DNA of 64,000 nt, taken from Woeseiaceae bacterium. Its GTDB lineage: Bacteria > Pseudomonadota > Gammaproteobacteria > Steroidobacterales > Woeseiaceae. Positions 50,508 to 59,036 of this stretch are shown one piece after another. The notes under the pieces were generated by a model. It was not told where the DNA came from. It saw only the letters and a list, made by a program, of their open reading frames with translations, and searched no databases. The stretch is from positions 186,001 to 250,000 of the forward strand of contig JAJFKT010000004.1 in assembly GCA_021773075.1 (NCBI GenBank), read 5' to 3'. Numbering within the stretch: position 1 is the stretch's first letter; the number at the start of each line of letters is the position of its first letter. The position numbers were made by a program, and so were the translations under genes.

Positions 50508-51593
50508 TTACAGGCTGCTAAGCAATATGCGATTCTCGCCGTCGAATTTGTGAGTGATATTGAAATTCGTCCTGAGCAACTCTAAAAACCTTTCCACTTC
50601 ACCAGTCTTAAAAACTCCGCTCAAATCTGTGGAATTAAGGCTTTCATCCAACACGATGAATTCGACGGTCGTGTATCGTTCCATTTCCCTTAGCGCTTTC
50701 TCCAGCCGCTCCGAACGAAAGATCAGGCGCCCGTCCTTCCAGGACAACCTGACTTCGATTTCGTCCGCCGTGACGGCTTTCTTAACTGTATCGGCTTCAC
50801 CCAGTACAAGCTCTTCACCGGCCGACAAGGTATTGTCCGCGAGCTGTGCGAGCACAGGCGGCAAGATAAAGGAATCAGCGTCGAAATTTGTCGCGCCAGG
50901 CAATTCTGCAGACTTCGGCTGAATCCCCACGACCACCCTGCCTTCAGTCACCATAACCTCGACATGTTGATCATCAGTTATCTCGACCGAGAATTCCGTG
51001 CCTTTTGCTTGCACAATCTGATCAACCGCAACGACCGATAAAGGGCGATCTTCTTTGGCAACGCGAACGAGAATTTCGCCGCGCGCAAGATATAACACGC
51101 GCGCGGATGACGTGAAGGTCAGGGAGAGCTCGCTATTGGTGTTCAACACCACTTCACTTCCGTCGGGCAGTAGCACAGTCTTTTGCTCGCCAATCGCAGT
51201 CACATACGCTGCAGATTGCGTCGGGAGAGGTTGATCGCTTTCGATGCTCGTCTCCACGCGAGGCAACAGAAAAACGGCGGATACCACCAATACAATCAGG
51301 CTGGCCGCGACAGCGACCCCTTGTGTCCATGGCCTGTGTCCATGAACTGTCGGTGTCCGATCGGGCGTGGCTTCATGCGGGAAAAAATCGGCCAAGCGCG
51401 CCAGCGCATCGGTTTTGTCCCACACGGCCGCGACCTCCAGCAACACTTCACGATGCCTGGGATTTTCATCCAGCCACAGACCAAGGGCGTCCTTGTCGCT
51501 TACGCTCAATGCACCCTCGTCAATTTTCAGTACCCAGCGACTAGCAGCCTCAAGCCGCTCATCGTCACGGGAGATCGGTACCACGGTGTTCAT
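50508..51593 (-). CDS. FecR-type anti-sigma factor
   Basis: A 361-residue inner-membrane signal protein. The N-terminal cytoplasmic DUF4880 part (ASRWVLKIDEGALS, LGLWLDENPRHREVL) is followed by one transmembrane helix near residues 105-125 (VAVAASLIVLVVSAVFLL). The periplasmic FecR domain (YVTAIGEQKTVLLPDGSEV) comes next, and the end matches the STN-contacting region. It would hold or activate the ECF factor and receive the signal from the receptor. I start at ATG 51593, overlapping the sigma factor stop (ATGA) with GAGGAG upstream. Confidence 0.92.
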   Translation of the reverse strand: MNTVVPISRDDERLEAASRWVLKIDEGALSVSDKDALGLWLDENPRHREVLLEVAAVWDKTDALARLADFFPHEATPDRTPTVHGHRPWTQGVAVAASLIVLVVSAVFLLPRVETSIESDQPLPTQSAAYVTAIGEQKTVLLPDGSEVVLNTNSELSLTFTSSARVLYLARGEILVRVAKEDRPLSVVAVDQIVQAKGTEFSVEITDDQHVEVMVTEGRVVVGIQPKSAELPGATNFDADSFILPPVLAQLADNTLSAGEELVLGEADTVKKAVTADEIEVRLSWKDGRLIFRSERLEKALREMERYTTVEFIVLDESLNSTDLSGVFKTGEVERFLELLRTNFNITHKFDGENRILLSSL

Positions 51594-52285
51594 ACTTCTC
51601 CTCCTCGTCGCCCTGTAGACGATCGAGCATTGCTGTTCCTTGAAGACAACCGATCCCCCGAGGGTTGTCGTTGCTCTCGCCTGTCCCGCAGGTATTGAAC
51701 GCATTTCTTTGTGCCGTTCACTATGTGAGTCTCGACCGTGGGTTGACCAATCCCCATCTCGGCCATGATTTCTTTCAGCGTATAGCCATAAACCTTCTTC
51801 AAAATGAAGGCGCGCCGACACTGTTTGGGAAGTTCACGCACGGCTTCGCAAAAAAGCACAAACTCTTCGTCGGACACAACCTGCGTGTAGGTCGAATCGA
51901 CCTCAGATGACGACATGAAAACTGAATCTGGAAGCTCGTCAATAGCATCGGTTCCGGCAGTCAAGCGTGACTCCGCTCGCTTCACATGGTCGAGCGCAAG
52001 ATTCCGCGCGGTACGAAACAAGAAGGAACGTGGTTCGCGAACCGCGTCCTTGTTCTCAATCTGACACACGCGCACGTAGGTTTCCTGGACGATGTCCTCG
52101 ACCTCCTTTGGCGGCACAATGCCCATTACCAGCCGCGCAAGTCGCCCGCGCAAAGCGATGAACGTATCCGAAAACCGATCCGATTCAGCCACAAGTTTCC
52201 TCAGGTCAGGGCGCTGCCATAGCTCGCCATTGAAAAACCGACTAACTGTGTACGACGATTCATATTCGCATTTCCATGAGCCCAA
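51590..52285 (-). CDS. ECF-type RNA polymerase sigma factor
   Basis: A 231-residue sigma-70 family factor. Region 2 is at about residues 43-110 (VEDIVQETYVRV, PRSFLFRTARNLALDHV) and region 4 at about 150-210 (LPKQCRRAFILKKVYGYTL, IGQPTVETHIVNGTKKC). It belongs to the FecI-like group that pairs with FecR and a TonB receptor. The C-terminal tail after region 4 is unusually long and basic. It is the first gene of the run leading to FecR, the receptor, alcohol dehydrogenase and esterases, and probably drives that operon. Confidence 0.9.
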   Translation of the reverse strand: MGSWKCEYESSYTVSRFFNGELWQRPDLRKLVAESDRFSDTFIALRGRLARLVMGIVPPKEVEDIVQETYVRVCQIENKDAVREPRSFLFRTARNLALDHVKRAESRLTAGTDAIDELPDSVFMSSSEVDSTYTQVVSDEEFVLFCEAVRELPKQCRRAFILKKVYGYTLKEIMAEMGIGQPTVETHIVNGTKKCVQYLRDRREQRQPSGDRLSSRNSNARSSTGRRGGEV

Positions 52286-52377
52286 CCAACAATTCTTTTA
52301 GTTGCACAACAAAATCAAACACTTACATGGATCAGGTAAACGAATTGCTCGCGGTCGTTCTCAAACGTAATTTCGAC

Positions 52378-52968
52378 CTATCGAGCATCTGGCGGCTGTG
52401 AGTACGCAGGAGTGGCAATGAATCGCTCCCCGTTGGCGAACCGGATCATCTCATACTGATCCTCCAAAACTATCGCCCCCAACGCCATGCGCCGAGATTC
52501 GTCATCATATGGGTAAGCATTGGCGTAGGAATCAGTCTGAAACCAACTGCCATCAACACGATATACGACGGAAAAACGATGTTCAGGCAGCAGCGGCCGC
52601 AATGATGTTGCTTCCACCATCTCCAGAGTATTCGAATAGCACAGCGGACAACGCGTAACATGATCGAAGCCATCACTTCGGGGGCGTGACCACCATCGTG
52701 TGACATGCGCTTCCAGTTCGCTGTGGCGCTGTGTCGTCTGAGCGGCCAATTGAACTTTGCCAAGCACTACATCGAGATCGGACGCGTTTAAACCCTCTAC
52801 TGCATCAGCAAACAGGTGTTCGAGCTGCCGCGATAAATTTGCCAACAATGTCTTGTAATGTTCGTGCTCAATATGTTGGTTTTCTGTGGCCCTAGAATCA
52901 CGATTAGGTAACCCCACAGTTGCAGCAATCATCGCGAAATATGTAATAAAAGTTCGCCGGTTCCACAT
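52378..52968 (-). CDS. Exported protein of unknown function with CPLC motif
   Basis: About 196 residues. The N-terminus (NRRTFITYFAMIAATVG) looks like a Tat-type signal. A helical region with many glutamines and a histidine-rich start (about residues 30-90) is followed by a compact domain with HVTRCPLC near residue 105 and a beta-rich end (DQYEMIRFANGERF). I recognise no named family. The neighbour at 52983-53513 shares the HVxxCPxC motif and a later FxNG segment, so they may be distant relatives. I use ATG 52968 rather than an upstream TTG. Confidence 0.65.
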   Translation of the reverse strand: MWNRRTFITYFAMIAATVGLPNRDSRATENQHIEHEHYKTLLANLSRQLEHLFADAVEGLNASDLDVVLGKVQLAAQTTQRHSELEAHVTRWWSRPRSDGFDHVTRCPLCYSNTLEMVEATSLRPLLPEHRFSVVYRVDGSWFQTDSYANAYPYDDESRRMALGAIVLEDQYEMIRFANGERFIATPAYSQPPDAR

Positions 52969-52982
52969 GAGCGTGGCGAGTA

Positions 52983-53513
52983 TCAACTACAAGGCCGCGC
53001 CGAGAACGCCCGACCAACCATATTGACCCCGAGATAACGGCCATTTTGAAACCAAATTGACCCTTCTGCTGGCCCAACCACTTGGCCAGTCTGTGGGTGC
53101 AAAGGATAGAGCTCACCCCAGTTGCCAGCGCCGTAAGGTGCACCATTGATAACGAAGCACTTCGGAATGCGATTCGGTGGATCAGGGAGCCCGGTTTGTT
53201 CTGCAACTTTCACAGCGGCACCGCGACAATAAGGGCACTTGGAGACATGCCGACGGGTATCACTCTCGCCCTCGCCCCAAGTATCTAATATGTGCTCGCG
53301 CCATTTCGGATCGTCGTCGTAACCAATGTCGTCGGCGACATCCTCGACGACTTCTGCCATATCCTGAATATCACCGCTATCCATGTCCTCGATTTCGCTT
53401 CGCCACTCTTTTTCCGCCAACTTTGCGACAGCATCAGTGAGCTTCCCTGCATATGCCGTTTCGGGTATAGCTATCGCCAGCGCGCACATAACAATGAACA
53501 GACGAACGGACAT
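52983..53513 (-). CDS. Exported protein of unknown function with CPYC motif
   Basis: A 176-residue protein with a signal peptide (LFIVMCALAIAIPETAYA) and an acidic helical segment (residues 40-75). A domain with HVSKCPYC near residue 100, a later cysteine in IPKCFVING and an end containing SIWFQNGRYLGV follow. The paired cysteines could bind metal or act in redox chemistry. It lies between the 196-residue protein and a metallopeptidase gene, with the first only a few bases away, suggesting one operon of exported proteins. No known family recognised. Confidence 0.68.
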   Translation of the reverse strand: MSVRLFIVMCALAIAIPETAYAGKLTDAVAKLAEKEWRSEIEDMDSGDIQDMAEVVEDVADDIGYDDDPKWREHILDTWGEGESDTRRHVSKCPYCRGAAVKVAEQTGLPDPPNRIPKCFVINGAPYGAGNWGELYPLHPQTGQVVGPAEGSIWFQNGRYLGVNMVGRAFSARPCS

Positions 53514-53527
53514 GATGAACCTCCTAG

Positions 53528-54124
53528 TTACTCAGATTGGCAGCGGTTATAAGCTGTCTCGATGGCGTTTATGCGTTCGCTCGTCCCAGGGTGTGTTGGC
53601 GAACCGCTATTAGTTGGAAGTCCTCTCAGCATAGCCGCTGTTGCATCTTCTAAAGTCGCACCCATTCGCGCCATCGCGCAACCGGATATTTCATCCGCAG
53701 CGAGCTCTCGGCGGTGAGAATTCGGGTGATTTGCATCGATGGCAAGATGGTGACCGATTTCGTGTGCGATCACACTGGTTGCTGCCCAGTCATTGATGTC
53801 AAAAAGACGGGTAAGGAAGTCTGGGTTGTACACAATGAATCCGTCACGCCCGCCTTGTGGTGGATATGCCGCAGCATTGGCTACTGGACCTGCAAATATT
53901 TGGATCCTAGTGTCGTAACCGAGGTAGGTCATCACATCGGCGACATCTTTAATAGCAGCAGCTGTGGGTGCTTCCAGATTGGCCAACGGATTTTGCGGCT
54001 GGCCTCGTGTAAATACGCATAAGGATCCGTCTGCAAGGACGCTACCGGAGAGCAACAACGACGCGCAAAAAACTGAAACCTGCCACCCAATTTTCGTGAG
54101 GCATTTTCGTTGCTTGTCAGACAT
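53528..54124 (-). CDS. Exported M48-like zinc metallopeptidase
   Basis: About 198 residues with a signal peptide (VSVFCASLLLSGSVLA) and the zinc-peptidase motif AHEIGHHLA near residue 125, followed by the third-ligand region ELAADEISG. The C-terminal SERINAIETAY pattern is typical of M48/BepA-like peptidases, here in a shortened form. I choose ATG 54124, preceded by GAGGAG; a longer frame would add an unlikely extension. It is upstream of two small exported CPxC proteins on the same strand and might process them. Substrate unknown. Confidence 0.83.
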   Translation of the reverse strand: MSDKQRKCLTKIGWQVSVFCASLLLSGSVLADGSLCVFTRGQPQNPLANLEAPTAAAIKDVADVMTYLGYDTRIQIFAGPVANAAAYPPQGGRDGFIVYNPDFLTRLFDINDWAATSVIAHEIGHHLAIDANHPNSHRRELAADEISGCAMARMGATLEDATAAMLRGLPTNSGSPTHPGTSERINAIETAYNRCQSE

Positions 54125-54427
54125 CGCCTGCTCCTCAGTAGTCCGGTTCTTGATCATACACGCGAGAAAGTATTTCTGAAAATGAAAACGGCGGTAGTCA
54201 AGCCGCGGCAACGAGCAACGCTAAACCGACAGCGGAGCATATAGTTGAACTAGCGCCGCGAGATTACCGGGTTCGCGACCGCGGTAATCCTCGCGACCGG
54301 CCACATGCGTAGATTTGCGGATAGGTACGAACGGACTCATTGCATAAACTGCAAAAGTAGTTCTATTCCTGATTCATTCAGAATGGATGGATTCAGTTCG
54401 GCCAAGCTGCGACTGAGGAGACTTCAA
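54125..54427. other. Intergenic region with a long palindrome
   Basis: About 300 bases between the divergent peptidase and UroD-like genes hold no supported gene. GATTACCG (54262-54269) faces CGGTAATC (54282-54289). With a one-base bulge the stem extends to about 11 pairs around a TCGCG loop. No T-run follows on either strand, so it is more likely an operator or repeat element than a terminator. Confidence 0.5.
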
Positions 54428-55591
54428 GTGCCATTAACGTCACGGGAACGTGTGCTTAGCGCTATCCATAACGAACAGCCCGATCGCGTTCCGCTGGTTA
54501 TCGGTGTTAGCAATGCCACCGGGATCAAGATGGCGCCTTACAAGGCCATCAAGAACATCATCGGAGTGCAGGCTCCGGATAACTACATCTACGACTGGCC
54601 TGAATTGGGGACGGCGGAGATCGACGAAGAAACGATGTGTCGGCTGCACAGTGATGTTCGTGGCGTACTGGACCTTGAGCCTGAAGAGGTGAGAAAGTGG
54701 AATCGAGCACGCGATCGGCACAGCGACTATATTGATTCCTGGGGCAGCGGACAGACTGAAATCAGCGAAGACGACTGGTTTCCAAGCGTGCATCCACTTC
54801 CCGACGCTCGAACAACAGACGATCTGGAAGCTTATGCGGGTTGGCCGGACATGAGCGACCCAACCCGTATTGGCCATGTACGTGACCGCGCCAGGCAACT
54901 AGCCAAGGAAAATCAGTTTGCAATCATGGCAACGCCCTGGCTGTTGTTTCCTTTTGAGCGAGCGTATGCCATGCAGGGAATGGAAACCTTCCTCCTGAAC
55001 ATGGCCAGAGATCCGGACTTCGCGCACGCCTTAATGGAAAAAATTGCCGTCTACTGCAAACAGTTGATGGGGTGCTTTCTTGACGAACTTGGAGACAACG
55101 TCGATATCATCAAGATCGGGGATGATCTGGGAACGCAAGATAGCCTAATGATTTCACCGAAGATGTATCGCGAAATCCTCAAACCGATCCATGCAGATTT
55201 CATCAGCTATATCAAAGCCAGGACGAAGGCCAAAATTCTCTTTCACTCTGATGGCGATGTGGCTCCATTGATCGATGACTTCGTTGAGATCGGCGTCGAT
55301 ATCTTGAACCCCATTCAAACGTCGGCAGGATCCATGTCCGACCTGCCTTCGCTAAAGAAGCGACACGGCAAGAATATCGTCTTTTGTGGTGGCATCGACA
55401 CGCATCGTATCCTGCCCTTTGGCAGCGTCGCGGAAGTACGTCAGGAAGTGAAACGTGTAATCGATATTCTCGGCCCGGGAGGCGGCTGTATGATTGGTGC
55501 TGTACACACTGTGATGAACGATGTCCCGCCTGAAAATGTCCTGGCCATGGTCGATGCTGTCGAAGAATTTGGCCATTACCCACTGAGTTGA
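54428..55591 (+). CDS. Uroporphyrinogen decarboxylase/MtaA-like family protein
   Basis: A 387-residue URO-D-fold protein of the type related to methylcobalamin:CoM methyltransferases and O-demethylation methyltransferases rather than haem synthesis. Typical segments are RERVLSAIHNEQPDRVPLV at the start, KIGDDLGTQDSLMISP and GGGCMIGAVHT. In MtaA a zinc site is formed by an H-x-C motif and a later cysteine. Here the first motif reads HSDGD, so the cysteine is not kept and the chemistry may differ. GTG 54428 is the start because GAGGAG lies seven bases upstream. It converges on a VOC gene with a 16-base overlap. Confidence 0.82.
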   Translation: MPLTSRERVLSAIHNEQPDRVPLVIGVSNATGIKMAPYKAIKNIIGVQAPDNYIYDWPELGTAEIDEETMCRLHSDVRGVLDLEPEEVRKWNRARDRHSDYIDSWGSGQTEISEDDWFPSVHPLPDARTTDDLEAYAGWPDMSDPTRIGHVRDRARQLAKENQFAIMATPWLLFPFERAYAMQGMETFLLNMARDPDFAHALMEKIAVYCKQLMGCFLDELGDNVDIIKIGDDLGTQDSLMISPKMYREILKPIHADFISYIKARTKAKILFHSDGDVAPLIDDFVEIGVDILNPIQTSAGSMSDLPSLKKRHGKNIVFCGGIDTHRILPFGSVAEVRQEVKRVIDILGPGGGCMIGAVHTVMNDVPPENVLAMVDAVEEFGHYPLS

Positions 55592-55998
55592 CGATTCACG
55601 GCTGGATCGAGATTTTTCGCCACGAAGTCGCGCTCATACGTCGTTATTTCGTGAAGATTGTCCCAGGGATCTCTAAAATACAGTGAGTACGCCAGTTTAT
55701 GATCGGTCAGCCTGAGATCAAGGCCATCGCTCTCAAGCTGCGACTTCCAGGCCAGGAACTCTTCACCATTGGTCCCAAATGCGACTGCTGACGTGTTCGG
55801 GAGCGCCTCCTGCTCAAAAAGTGCCAGATGAATATTGCCTTGCGGGTTTTCCAAGGTGATAGGGCCGTTGTTAACTGCCCAAGACATGAGTGCATCGACA
55901 CGTTCAAATCCCAAGGTCGAGCGATACCATTCTTCTGCGGCTTGCCGATCATCAACATAGAGGTGGACATGGTCGATGCCGGTCAGTATTGGTTTCAT
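55576..55998 (-). CDS. Glyoxalase/VOC family protein
   Basis: About 140 residues with two beta-alpha-beta-beta-beta repeats of the vicinal oxygen chelate fold. Metal-ligand positions are suggested by the histidine in GIDHVHLYVDD and the acidic end LHEITTYERD. The line NLHEITTY resembles extradiol dioxygenases and fosfomycin-resistance or lactoylglutathione-lyase relatives. I choose ATG 55998. It may act with the UroD-like or LysR neighbours, but its reaction is unknown. Confidence 0.83.
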   Translation of the reverse strand: MKPILTGIDHVHLYVDDRQAAEEWYRSTLGFERVDALMSWAVNNGPITLENPQGNIHLALFEQEALPNTSAVAFGTNGEEFLAWKSQLESDGLDLRLTDHKLAYSLYFRDPWDNLHEITTYERDFVAKNLDPAVNRQLSG

Positions 55999-56135
55999 AA
56001 CGAGTTTTCCTTCCATTAGTAATCGTCCATGGCAATGCGCAGTGATTCCGACGCGAAGTACCCTGGTCTCTGTAACAAGAGTTTGCTGGAGGAAACTGGT
56101 CGAACGGATGCAATTTTTGGTCTAATATCTAGAAC

Positions 56136-57053
56136 ATGTTTGATCTTCCACTTAATTCGCTTAAGGCCTTTGTTGCCGTTTATGAGTCCGGCGGAATCCG
56201 ACCGGCAGCGCGGCAGTTGGGAGTCGCGCATTCATCGGTCAGTCGTCACTTACGTGAACTTGAAAAATGGCTCGGTATTGACCTGTTTGAGCGGCACGAA
56301 GGGACACGTGCACTCGCTTTCAGCCCTCAGGGGGAGGCGCTGGGGCGCGCCGGCGGCGAGAGTCTAAAGACGCTCGCACTTGCGGTGAAGGCCATACGTG
56401 AGACGCCGCGGCGAAACTCTGTTGTTCTTTCGACCACACCGTCGGTTGCCAGCCTCTGGTTGCTTCCGCGATTACCGTCATTTCAAAAAGCCTACCCCGG
56501 GATCGAGTTATCGGTCACCGCTGAGCAAAAGCTCATCGATCCAAGCGATAATCGCGCCGATCTTGCCATCCGTATGGGAAACGGCCCGTGGCCACGCTTG
56601 ATATGCGATCCCCTTATGGACGACGAACTTTATCCGGTGCTTAGCCCGACATTGTGGAAAAAGGCCGGCAAGCCGACCAAGCCTGAGGAATTAAAGCATC
56701 TACCGTTGCTTCATGACCGTGATCCAAACACACCCTGGACGCTATGGCTTGCAGCGCACAGTGGCCTGGATATGGACACCAACACGGGACCTCGCTTCAG
56801 CTCATCCGACCTTGTGCTTCGCGCTGCAACTCAAGGCCTGGGCGTCTGCCTCGCCCGGGGAAGATTGGCCGCTGACGAAATCGCCTCCGGAGGACTGATC
56901 AAACCGTTTGGCGATCGTCATATCACACTAGCAAATGCTTACTGGATCGTTCGTTCGCCCTACGCACCCGAAAACACCGCCGTGCGTCCGGTCACTACCT
57001 GGCTGAAAAAACAGGCACAATCGAAAACGGCAGAGCTGGTGTTCAGCGAATAA
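56136..57053 (+). CDS. LysR family transcriptional regulator (GcvA-like)
   Basis: A 305-residue LysR protein. The N-terminal helix-turn-helix is at about residues 5-65 (NSLKAFVAVYESGGIRPAAR, VAHSSVSRHLRELEKWLG). The C-terminal effector domain contains the segments LAIRMGNGPWP and SDLVLRAATQGLGVCLAR. It would control adjacent genes and respond to a pathway metabolite. It is divergent from one VOC gene and converges on another with an 11-base overlap. Confidence 0.92.
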   Translation: MFDLPLNSLKAFVAVYESGGIRPAARQLGVAHSSVSRHLRELEKWLGIDLFERHEGTRALAFSPQGEALGRAGGESLKTLALAVKAIRETPRRNSVVLSTTPSVASLWLLPRLPSFQKAYPGIELSVTAEQKLIDPSDNRADLAIRMGNGPWPRLICDPLMDDELYPVLSPTLWKKAGKPTKPEELKHLPLLHDRDPNTPWTLWLAAHSGLDMDTNTGPRFSSSDLVLRAATQGLGVCLARGRLAADEIASGGLIKPFGDRHITLANAYWIVRSPYAPENTAVRPVTTWLKKQAQSKTAELVFSE

Positions 57054-57474
57054 TTCCGGCCTTTCCATCCTCGACGTCAGTTTGCGTTAGATGAAACCTG
57101 ACGCCCAACTCTGCCTCTGTCTTGAGGTCCACAACCTGCCAATCACAAAGGCCCATGCGTTTGTCTCCGGCAACCGTACCTCGTTTCTCAAGTTCACCGA
57201 TTGCCTGGTCCAGGTCATCAACACCGAAGGACATTAGAAAGAAACCCTCGCCGTGTGTTTCAAGATACCGAGCAATCTCGCAATCATCGCGTTGCGGAGA
57301 TACCAATACGATCCAGGTATCGCCAATCTTCGCTCTCGCTGTAGAAACGCCGCGATCCGGCAGATCATCACGTTGAAACGGGCCGACGCCCAGGCGTCCT
57401 TGATACGCGGTCACGGCCGCATCCAGATCGGCCACCACGAAGTTTAGATGGTGAATATGTTTCAGTACTTTCAT
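57043..57474 (-). CDS. VOC family protein (methylmalonyl-CoA epimerase-like)
   Basis: About 143 residues of the vicinal oxygen chelate fold. The start HIHHLNFVVADLDAAV and the internal LETHGEGFFLMSFGVDDLD segment recall methylmalonyl-CoA epimerases and 4-hydroxyphenylpyruvate dioxygenase-like domains. It starts at ATG 57474, overlapping the stop of the HMG-CoA-lyase-like gene by four bases, so the two proteins are made together and may act in the same CoA-ester pathway. The exact reaction is not determined. Confidence 0.85.
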   Translation of the reverse strand: MKVLKHIHHLNFVVADLDAAVTAYQGRLGVGPFQRDDLPDRGVSTARAKIGDTWIVLVSPQRDDCEIARYLETHGEGFFLMSFGVDDLDQAIGELEKRGTVAGDKRMGLCDWQVVDLKTEAELGVRFHLTQTDVEDGKAGIIR

Positions 57475-58376
57475 TTCATTGACGGAAAAATCCCGGCCTT
57501 CGGTAACATCGCCGGCACGCCGCGACCCAATTCCTGCTCCAGCCACAAACTGGTATCCATAATTTTCTGGAGTGACACGCCAGTTTCAATCTGTGAGCGG
57601 TCCAACATATAGAGTAAGTCGTCGGTCGGTATATTACCCGTCGCCGCCGGAGCAAAAGGACACCCGCCAATACCACCGATACTGGCATCCAGTGAATCGA
57701 CACCCGCATCGACGGCCGCCTGCGCGTTAGCCAGTCCTGTATTGCGTGTGTTGTGCAAATGGAAACGAAGTGGGATCGCGCCGAATTCATCACGCAAACG
57801 ATGCACGAGATGGGTCACTTGTTTTGGGACAGCCACGCCTATGCTGTCTGCGATCCCCAGTTCGGCGGGTTCCGCCTCAAGCACCTTCTTCGCGATTTCG
57901 ATAATCTTGTCAGCATCCACTTCACCTTCAAACGGGCAGCCAAACGCGGACGAAATCATGATGTTCGCAATCTTACCGTTCGTCTTTGCGCGACCGGCAA
58001 TCTTCAACCAGGCTTCAATGGACTCGTTCGTCGAGACGCCTTGATTGCGGCGATTGTAGGTATCCGTCGCGACCACTACCATGCCGATTTCGTGTACCGG
58101 AGTATCAAGCGCACGATCAAGGCCGCGTTCATTCATTATTAAGCCGATGTAGGATACATCTTCCAACAACGGCAGTTTTTCCAGGAGCGCCTCGGCGTCC
58201 GCCATTTGCGGTACCTTTTTTAGGTGTACAAAACTGGCGACCTCAAGGCGTTTGATACCTGCATCGACCGCACGGCCGATAAACTCAAGCTTGCTTGCTG
58301 TCGACAGAATCTCCGGTTCGCTTTGAAGGCCATCGCGTGGACCGACTTCGTTAATGCCAACTTTCCTTGTTGTCAT
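57471..58376 (-). CDS. Hydroxymethylglutaryl-CoA lyase family protein
   Basis: A 301-residue TIM-barrel lyase. The start NEVGPRDGLQSEP carries the metal-binding aspartate, HLHNTRNTG the metal histidines and GIGGCPFAPAATGN the catalytic cysteine loop. It matches HMG-CoA lyase and related 3-hydroxyacyl-CoA lyases that release acetyl- or acyl-CoA. The gene is followed by a coupled VOC gene and preceded within seven bases by an isochorismatase-family gene. With the CoA-transferase at the window edge it suggests CoA activation followed by C-C bond cleavage. Confidence 0.92.
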   Translation of the reverse strand: MTTRKVGINEVGPRDGLQSEPEILSTASKLEFIGRAVDAGIKRLEVASFVHLKKVPQMADAEALLEKLPLLEDVSYIGLIMNERGLDRALDTPVHEIGMVVVATDTYNRRNQGVSTNESIEAWLKIAGRAKTNGKIANIMISSAFGCPFEGEVDADKIIEIAKKVLEAEPAELGIADSIGVAVPKQVTHLVHRLRDEFGAIPLRFHLHNTRNTGLANAQAAVDAGVDSLDASIGGIGGCPFAPAATGNIPTDDLLYMLDRSQIETGVSLQKIMDTSLWLEQELGRGVPAMLPKAGIFPSMK

Positions 58377-58382
58377 CGCTCG

Positions 58383-59018
58383 CTACCCATTCCCGGCGCC
58401 CATACCCTGCAAATGTGCAACGACATCGGCCTCGCTCATGACGTCTGCGTACTTTGCCTTCATGTCAAAAAGATTGGCCTTATGCGGTGCTTCGTGCCGG
58501 TCGCCGCAGGCATCCGCAACAACGATCGGGACGAAACCGTGAGACATTGTGTCGACGCAAGTGGCGCGGACGCACCCACTGGTAGTGACCCCCGTGATGA
58601 TCAGCGTGTCAACGTCGCGTACTTTGAGCTCCGTCGCCAACGATGTGCCAAAAAAGGAACTCGGATACTGCTTCGAGATGACCAGCTCATCCTCCGCCGG
58701 TTGCAGACCGTTCGGCCACTCGCCCATAGGGCTTCCCGCAATAAAATTCTTGAGCACAGGCGCCTTTCGAAAGAATACGCCGCCGTCAGCGCCGCCCTCT
58801 TTGTAAACAACGTTTGAGTAGACGATGGGAATACCCGCGGCTCGAGCAACATCACGAATTCGTAATGCCGACGCTAGCTCGGCTTCGACGTCGGCATACA
58901 AATCGCAGCCTTTGTCAAAATAGGCTTGCACAAAATCGACCAGAATCAGTGCCGGCCGCTCGCCAAATCCCAAACTGCCATCGTAAACGCTGTAATTATC
59001 TTTTAGGTCATCTGCCAT
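58383..59018 (-). CDS. Isochorismatase-family hydrolase (N-carbamoylsarcosine amidase-like)
   Basis: A 211-residue cysteine hydrolase. The catalytic triad is visible as aspartate in LVDFVQAYFD, lysine in VISKQYPSSFFG and cysteine in GVTTSGCVRATCVD. The length and the FFGTSLATEL segment resemble N-carbamoylsarcosine amidase, which fits the adjacent hydantoinase genes: hydantoin opening yields N-carbamoyl amino acids that such enzymes deaminate. Isochorismatase or nicotinamidase activity is less likely in this context. Confidence 0.85.
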   Translation of the reverse strand: MADDLKDNYSVYDGSLGFGERPALILVDFVQAYFDKGCDLYADVEAELASALRIRDVARAAGIPIVYSNVVYKEGGADGGVFFRKAPVLKNFIAGSPMGEWPNGLQPAEDELVISKQYPSSFFGTSLATELKVRDVDTLIITGVTTSGCVRATCVDTMSHGFVPIVVADACGDRHEAPHKANLFDMKAKYADVMSEADVVAHLQGMGAGNG

Positions 59019-59036
59019 CGGTTCATTTCCGAGCGC

